In this document: piece by piece, positions 37,409 through 41,721 of the stretch
Numbering within the stretch: position 1 is the first letter of the stretch
Layout: the number at the start of each line of letters is the position of its first letter
Assembly (NCBI GenBank): GCA_046537875.1
Contig: JBKHJZ010000009.1
Location: forward strand, 1 to 41,721
DNA: 41,721 bases
Reading direction: 5' to 3'
Source: JBKHJZ01 sp046537875
GTDB lineage: Bacteria; Actinomycetota; Acidimicrobiia; Acidimicrobiales; VFJN01
Program-made: the position numbers and the translations under genes
Notes under the pieces: model-generated
Database searches by the model: none
Seen by the model: only the letters and a program-made list of their open reading frames with translations
Told to the model about the DNA's origin: nothing

Positions 37409-40138
37409 GTGGACCACCGGCACCGATCGTTCGACAGTGCAACCGACGTCGAGGCGCGTCCGCTCGGGGACGAGCCTTGGCACGCGTTCGACGTCGCGAC
37501 GGTCGAGCGCCGGCTGGCTGCGACCGACACCGGGCTGTCCAGCACGGAGGCGGATGCCCGGCTCGAACGGTACGGGCCCAACGAGCTGGAGGAGCAGCCG
37601 CCGCCGTCACCCGTCGTGGTGTTCATCCGGCAGTTCCGGAGCCCGCTGATCTACATCCTGCTGGCCGCGACCGTGGTCACGATGCTGCTGCGCGAGTTCC
37701 TCGATGCGGCCGTGATCGCGGCAGTGCTCTTGATCAATGCCGTCATCGGCTTCGTGCAGGAGCGGAAGGCCGAGACGGCCGTGCGGTCGCTGATGCAACT
37801 CGTCGTCCCTCGCGCCCGGGTCGTCCGTGACGGGCAGGACTGGGAGATCGACAGCCGCCGCCTCGTCCCCGGTGATGCCGTCCTGCTCGAGCCCGGGAGC
37901 AGCGTGCCCGCTGACCTGCGGCTCACCTCGGTCAACGCGCTGCAGATCGACGAGTCCCTGCTCACCGGCGAATCGGTGCCGGTGACCAAGCGCACCTCGC
38001 CGGCGGGCGAGGCCGCACCGCTCGCCGACCGGGCGAGCATGGCGTTCACCGGCGCGGTCGTCACCAGCGGCCGCGGGCGTGGCCTGGTGGTGGCGACCGG
38101 GCAGCGCACGGAGCTGGGACTGATCGCGGACCTGATCCGGGCGGAGGCCGCGGTCGAGACGCCGCTGCAGCGCCGGATGGGGCAGTTCGCCAAGCTCATC
38201 GGTGTCGCAGTGGGCGTGGCGGCGGTGGTGGCCTTCGTGTCCGGCCTGGTGCTTGGTGAGAGCGCGCAGGACATGTTCCTCACGGCGGTCGCGCTCGCGG
38301 TCGCCGCCATCCCCGAGGGCCTGCCCGTGGTCTTCACCATCACGCTCGCCCTCGGGGTGGGGCGGATGGCGCGGCGCAACGCGATCGTCCGGCGCCTCCC
38401 GGCGGTGGAGACGCTCGGGAGCACGACCGTGATCGGCTCGGACAAGACGGGCACGCTCACCGAAAATCGGATGACGGTGCAGCAGGTGTGGGCGGCCGAC
38501 CGGCGGTACGTGATCGCAGATGACCGTGTGGAGGTGGACGGTGAGCCTGTGACGGTCGATGACCACCCGGCCCTGTGCCAGACGCTGCTGGCCGGCGTCC
38601 TGGCGAACGAGGCCGAGGCGTACCGGACGGCTGAGGGCATCCAGCTCACCGGCGACCCGACCGAGGCGGCCCTGCTGGTGGCGGCGATGCACGCCGGGAT
38701 CGAGCCCGAGGAGGCCCGCGAGGGTTACAGCGTGTTCGGTGAGATTCCCTTCGAGCCCGAGCGCCGCTACTCGGCGAGCGTGCGGGAGCGGGACGGCCAG
38801 CAGACGGCGTTCGTGAAGGGCGCCCCCGAGCGGGTCACCGACATGTGCACCGAGGTGCTCGGCGCCCACGGGCCATCTCCGATCGACCGGGACGCGCTCC
38901 ACCGCGCTGCCCGCGCCCTGGCTCGGGACGGGCTGCGCGTCCTCGCGATGGCGTACCGGCCGCTCGATCGTCGGCTCCGCCGGCCCGACGACGTCGAGGA
39001 GCCGGACCGGCTGGTGTTCCTGGGGTTCCAGGGGATGATGGACCCGCCGCGGGCGGGCGTCCGGGACGCGGTCGCCGTGTGCCGGGGCGCCGGGATGCGG
39101 GTGGTGATGATCACCGGCGACCACGCGATCACGGCCCGGGCGATCGCCGCCGACCTCGGCATCTCGGAGGAGGACGCACGGGCGCTCACGGGTTCGGAGC
39201 TCGAGAGGCTCGACGACGACGCGCTCCGGGCGGCGGCCCGCGACGTCGACGTCTACGCCCGGGTGTCGCCGGAGGAGAAGCTGCGGATCGTCCGGGCACT
39301 CCAGGCCGAGGGCGAGGTCGTCGCCGTCACCGGCGACGGCGTGAACGACGCGCCGGCCCTCCGGGCCGCCGCGATCGGCATCGCCATGGGCCGGGCCGGC
39401 ACCGATGTCGCCCGGGAGGCCGCCGACATGGTGCTCGCGGACGACAACTTCGTCAGCATCGCGGCTGCGGTCGAAGAGGGTCGGGTGACGTTCGACAACC
39501 TTCGCAAGGCGACCTTCTTCCTCGTCTCGACCGGCGCGGCGACGATCGCCGCCATCCTCACCACCGTCTGGCTCCAGTGGCCGCTGCTCATGCTGCCGGC
39601 GCAGCTGCTGTGGCTGAACCTCGTGACGAACGGCGTGCAGGACGTGGCCCTCGCCTTCGAGCCCGCCGAGCACGGCGTCCTGCGGCGCCCGCCGCGCCGT
39701 CCCGGCGAGGGCGTCGTGTCCCGCCTGCTCTGGGAACGCACCGCGGTCGCCGGGCTGGTCATGGCCGCCGGCACGCTCTGGCTGTTCCGGTGGGAGTACG
39801 ACCAGACCGGATCGCTGATGCGCGCACAGACGGTGGCACTCACCACGATGGTCGTCTTCATGGCGTTCCACGTCGGCAACGCCCGGTCGGCGACGACGTC
39901 GGTCCTCCGGCTGAGCCCGTTGTCCAACCCGTTCCTGCTCACCGCCACGGTCATCGCCATCGGCGTGCACGTCGCCGCGCTCTACCTGCCACCCACGCAG
40001 TTCGTTCTGCGCGTGGAGCCATTGGAGGCGGCGGCGTGGGTGCGCATCGTGGCCATCGCGGCCTCCGTCCTCGTCGTCGTCGAAGGCCACAAGCTCGTCC
40101 GACGCTGGCGGCCCGTACGAGAGGGCCGACACCCATGA
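37409..40138 (+). CDS. Cation-transporting P-type ATPase (P2 type)
   Basis: A 909-residue ion pump. In order: N-terminal cation-ATPase domain (GLSSTEADARLERYGPNEL), the A-domain TGES in LLTGESVPVTK, PEGLP in TM4, the phosphorylated D345 in SDKTGTLTENRMTV, the nucleotide-binding KGAPERV, MITGDHAITARAIA, and GDGVNDAPALRAA. About ten TM segments are present, and TM6 reads LLWLNLVTNGVQDVALAFEP. PEGLP and this TM6 place it with Ca2+/Mg2+/Na+-type P2 pumps, not heavy-metal P1B pumps, as there is no CPC. The ion is not certain. It is divergent from the antiporter-regulator operon, suggesting a joint cation-homeostasis locus. Confidence 0.93.
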   Translation: MDHRHRSFDSATDVEARPLGDEPWHAFDVATVERRLAATDTGLSSTEADARLERYGPNELEEQPPPSPVVVFIRQFRSPLIYILLAATVVTMLLREFLDAAVIAAVLLINAVIGFVQERKAETAVRSLMQLVVPRARVVRDGQDWEIDSRRLVPGDAVLLEPGSSVPADLRLTSVNALQIDESLLTGESVPVTKRTSPAGEAAPLADRASMAFTGAVVTSGRGRGLVVATGQRTELGLIADLIRAEAAVETPLQRRMGQFAKLIGVAVGVAAVVAFVSGLVLGESAQDMFLTAVALAVAAIPEGLPVVFTITLALGVGRMARRNAIVRRLPAVETLGSTTVIGSDKTGTLTENRMTVQQVWAADRRYVIADDRVEVDGEPVTVDDHPALCQTLLAGVLANEAEAYRTAEGIQLTGDPTEAALLVAAMHAGIEPEEAREGYSVFGEIPFEPERRYSASVRERDGQQTAFVKGAPERVTDMCTEVLGAHGPSPIDRDALHRAARALARDGLRVLAMAYRPLDRRLRRPDDVEEPDRLVFLGFQGMMDPPRAGVRDAVAVCRGAGMRVVMITGDHAITARAIAADLGISEEDARALTGSELERLDDDALRAAARDVDVYARVSPEEKLRIVRALQAEGEVVAVTGDGVNDAPALRAAAIGIAMGRAGTDVAREAADMVLADDNFVSIAAAVEEGRVTFDNLRKATFFLVSTGAATIAAILTTVWLQWPLLMLPAQLLWLNLVTNGVQDVALAFEPAEHGVLRRPPRRPGEGVVSRLLWERTAVAGLVMAAGTLWLFRWEYDQTGSLMRAQTVALTTMVVFMAFHVGNARSATTSVLRLSPLSNPFLLTATVIAIGVHVAALYLPPTQFVLRVEPLEAAAWVRIVAIAASVLVVVEGHKLVRRWRPVREGRHP

Positions 40139-40156
40139 GTGGCGCAAGCCGCTCGG

Positions 40157-40162
40157 TACCGT
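40157..40162 (+). promoter_or_regulatory. -10-like TACCGT, leaderless promoter of the mini-ORF/phosphoesterase unit
   Basis: TACCGT is followed by 6 nt and then ATG 40169, the start of a 7-codon reading frame that overlaps the phosphoesterase gene. Confidence 0.45.
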
Positions 40163-40168
40163 GAGCCG

Positions 40169-40192
40169 ATGATGAGGAGCCCGCGGCCGTGA
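40169..40192 (+). CDS. Possible leaderless mini-ORF (MMRSPRP) coupled to the phosphoesterase
   Basis: Two ATG codons at leaderless distance from TACCGT open a 7-codon frame that ends at TGA 40190-40192. That stop overlaps GTG 40189 as GTGA, the same 4-bp overlap used between larger genes in this window. GAGGAG inside the mini-ORF (40174-40179) is 9 nt before GTG 40189 and could serve re-initiation. It would be a translational-coupling leader, not a functional peptide. This is inferred from layout only. Confidence 0.4.
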   Translation: MMRSPRP

Positions 40193-41115
40193 GCCGGTGG
40201 TTGGTCCTCGCGGTGGTCGGTGTGGCCGCCGTGCTCTTCCTCGCCGGCCGGTTCCTGGCCTGGCCGTTCCTCACGGTCCGCGAGGACCTCCTCCCCGGTT
40301 CGGCGCCGGACATCGAGCTCCAGCCCCGGGCATGGGAGGTCAGCGACGATGCCCTCAGGTTCGCGGTGGTGGGCGACACCGGTACCGGCGGTCGCAACGC
40401 GCTGCGCGTCGGCGGCCAGATCGCCGAGGCGTACCGGGAGCGGCCGTTCGGCCTGCTCGTGCACACCGGCGACCTCGTCTACTACGGCGACCTCGCGACC
40501 CGCTACGAGCAGGTCGTCGAACGACCGTTCGGGCCACTGCTCGATGCCGGGGTGGCCATCCGTCCCGTGCTCGGGAACCACGACTTCGACTACGTGGCGA
40601 CCATGCGGCTGCTCGAGCGGCTGGGCCTGCCGGGCCGCTACTACAGCTTCCGGTCGGGTCCCGTGGAGTTCTTCATGCTCGACTCCACCCCACCGGAGTT
40701 CGGCGGCGACGGTGGCGACGCGCAGCTCGCCTGGCTCGCCGACCGGCTGGAGGCCTCGACCGCCCGCTGGCGGGTGGTCGTGGTCCACCACCCGCCGTAC
40801 TCATCTGGTCACCATGGTTCGCTGGAGGCGGCCCAGCGCCGCCTCGTCCCGGTGCTCGCCGAGCACGGCGTCGACATCGTCTTCTCCGGGCACGACCACC
40901 ACTACGAGCGGACGACGCCGCAGCGGGGCGTGACCTACGTGGTGACCGGGGCCGGCGCCAAGCGCAGCGGCGTCTCGGGTGCCCCCTTCACGGCCGCGAG
41001 CGCGGATCGGCTGCACTTCCTCGTCGTCGACGTGGAGCGCGACCGGATGTCGGTGGAGGCGATCGACGACGGGGGAGAGACGTTCGACCGCTTCAGCGTG
41101 CGGGCGCGGTCGTGA
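40189..41115 (+). CDS. Metallophosphoesterase, membrane-anchored
   Basis: A 308-residue calcineurin-like phosphoesterase with an N-terminal TM anchor (LVLAVVVGVAAVLFLAG-type segment; residues ~4-22). The five dimetal motifs are all present: VVGDTGTGG, HTGDLVYYGD, VLGNHDFDY, VVHHPPYSSG and FSGHDHHYER. This resembles purple acid phosphatase/alkaline-phosphatase-like extracytoplasmic members. The catalytic domain is probably outside the membrane. The phosphoester substrate is unknown. GTG 40189 overlaps the mini-ORF stop. The next gene overlaps its stop by 4 bp. Confidence 0.9.
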   Translation: MSRWLVLAVVGVAAVLFLAGRFLAWPFLTVREDLLPGSAPDIELQPRAWEVSDDALRFAVVGDTGTGGRNALRVGGQIAEAYRERPFGLLVHTGDLVYYGDLATRYEQVVERPFGPLLDAGVAIRPVLGNHDFDYVATMRLLERLGLPGRYYSFRSGPVEFFMLDSTPPEFGGDGGDAQLAWLADRLEASTARWRVVVVHHPPYSSGHHGSLEAAQRRLVPVLAEHGVDIVFSGHDHHYERTTPQRGVTYVVTGAGAKRSGVSGAPFTAASADRLHFLVVDVERDRMSVEAIDDGGETFDRFSVRARS

Positions 41116-41693
41116 CCGGCGGCGGGCCGACCGACCGGCGCGGTGGCCTCGATGCCGCCGAGTCGCGGGCATCGCGCCGAACGGCGCTGGTCGGCAGGGC
41201 CCGCCTGGTCGGGGTGGCGGGCGCGGTGTGGGCGGTCGTGGCGGCGGGCTACCTGCTGTCCCGGTGGGTGGACGAGACGACGGTGTCGATCCTCCACAAC
41301 CCGGCGGCCCGGCGTGCGGATCTCGGCTGGGGAGCGCTGGCGTTCGTCATCGGGATCGCGGCGCTCGCCGCCGTGCTCCGGGCACCGCCTCGCGCCCTCC
41401 GCCCCGTGCTCCCGCTCGCCGCCCTCGGCTACGGGGTGACCAGCGCGCTGGCGCTCAACGCGTCGGCCCGACGCGACCGCCTGGCCAGTGACCTGCGCTT
41501 CTCGGTGGCGCCGACCCTGCTCATGGTCGTGGCCGCCGTCCTTCTGGTGGCGGCGATGGCGCACCACCCCGTTCGGGTGGCCGTCGAGGTGGCCAGCGTC
41601 GTGGCCGTGGTGTCGGTGCTGCTCGGCACCACGTTGCTCAGCGACCCCACGAGTGAAGCCCGGGTGTTCGCCGGGCTCGTGCCGCACTGGTAG
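41112..41693 (+). CDS. Hypothetical polytopic membrane protein
   Basis: I do not recognise the family. The 193-residue protein has a polar N-terminus of about 30 residues and about five hydrophobic segments (VGVAGAVWAVVAAGYLLSRW, ALAFVIGIAALAAVL, VLPLAALGYGVTSALAL, TLLMVVAAVLLVAAMA, VASVVAVVSVLLGTTLL). No catalytic residues stand out. GTG 41112 overlaps the phosphoesterase stop (GTGA), so the two are co-translated and may act together at the membrane. Confidence 0.75.
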   Translation: MTGGGPTDRRGGLDAAESRASRRTALVGRARLVGVAGAVWAVVAAGYLLSRWVDETTVSILHNPAARRADLGWGALAFVIGIAALAAVLRAPPRALRPVLPLAALGYGVTSALALNASARRDRLASDLRFSVAPTLLMVVAAVLLVAAMAHHPVRVAVEVASVVAVVSVLLGTTLLSDPTSEARVFAGLVPHW

Positions 41694-41721
41694 GTCGAGC
41701 GGGCCGTCGACAATGTGTTCG

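Noticed and set aside
37607..40147. An 846-codon minus-strand frame opposite the P-type ATPase
   Set aside because: The ATPase carries every catalytic motif; the opposite frame is His/Arg/Asp-rich without recognisable domains.

Overview
The window is very GC-rich, coding-dense DNA with many GTG starts and strong third-position G/C bias. It is chromosomal DNA of a high-GC actinobacterium. The gene content supports this: an F420 reductase, a mycothiol-type cysteine ligase, the phosphatidylinositol mannoside (PIM) genes pgsA-patA-pimA, and an FNLYQSLHT-type bifunctional Rel. The order thrS-HIT-pgsA-patA-pimA ... pdxS-pdxT-yebC-ruvCAB ... yajC-secD-secF-apt-rel matches, from memory, the Mycobacterium tuberculosis segment Rv2614c-Rv2583c. 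queA and tgt are present and the organism is clearly not a mycobacterium, so a deep lineage such as Acidimicrobiia is my guess. That placement is inference only.

Layout. 1-6226: SRPBCC protein; an orphan ABC ATPase (minus strand); divergently npdG-mshC-thrS-HIT. 6227-11489: a block absent from the mycobacterial order, with a two-TM protein, a hemerythrin with an 11-residue-repeat tail, a DinB-like protein, a glutathione-peroxidase-family enzyme and an EF-G-like GTPase. 11742-14589: PIM lipid synthesis. 14643-17177: lemA, htpX, pdxS. 17190-20006: a large minus-strand beta-propeller lipoprotein separating pdxS from pdxT. 20129-26495: pdxT-yebC-peroxiredoxin, ruvCAB, queA-tgt. 26511-32785: yajC-secD-secF, apt, rel. 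32904-35085: a TetR regulator, two perfect 16-bp palindromes, and a secreted esterase. 35097-40138: a cation module (antiporter plus regulatory subunit facing a P-type ATPase). 40169-41693: a predicted leaderless 7-codon mini-ORF, a metallophosphoesterase and a membrane protein.

Regulatory architecture. Many genes carry a TANNNT hexamer ending 6-8 nt before the start codon, the signature of leaderless transcripts. Within operons, genes are commonly joined by GTGA, ATGA or TTGA 4-bp overlaps. GC-rich hairpins follow the hemerythrin, htpX and rel genes.

No tRNA, rRNA, CRISPR array, insertion sequence or phage gene was recognised. No gene-free stretch exceeds 300 bases; the longest are 33513-33729 (operators and promoter) and 1-182 (nothing identified). 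The sequence was read by eye with no database search, so family names rest on motifs and gene context.
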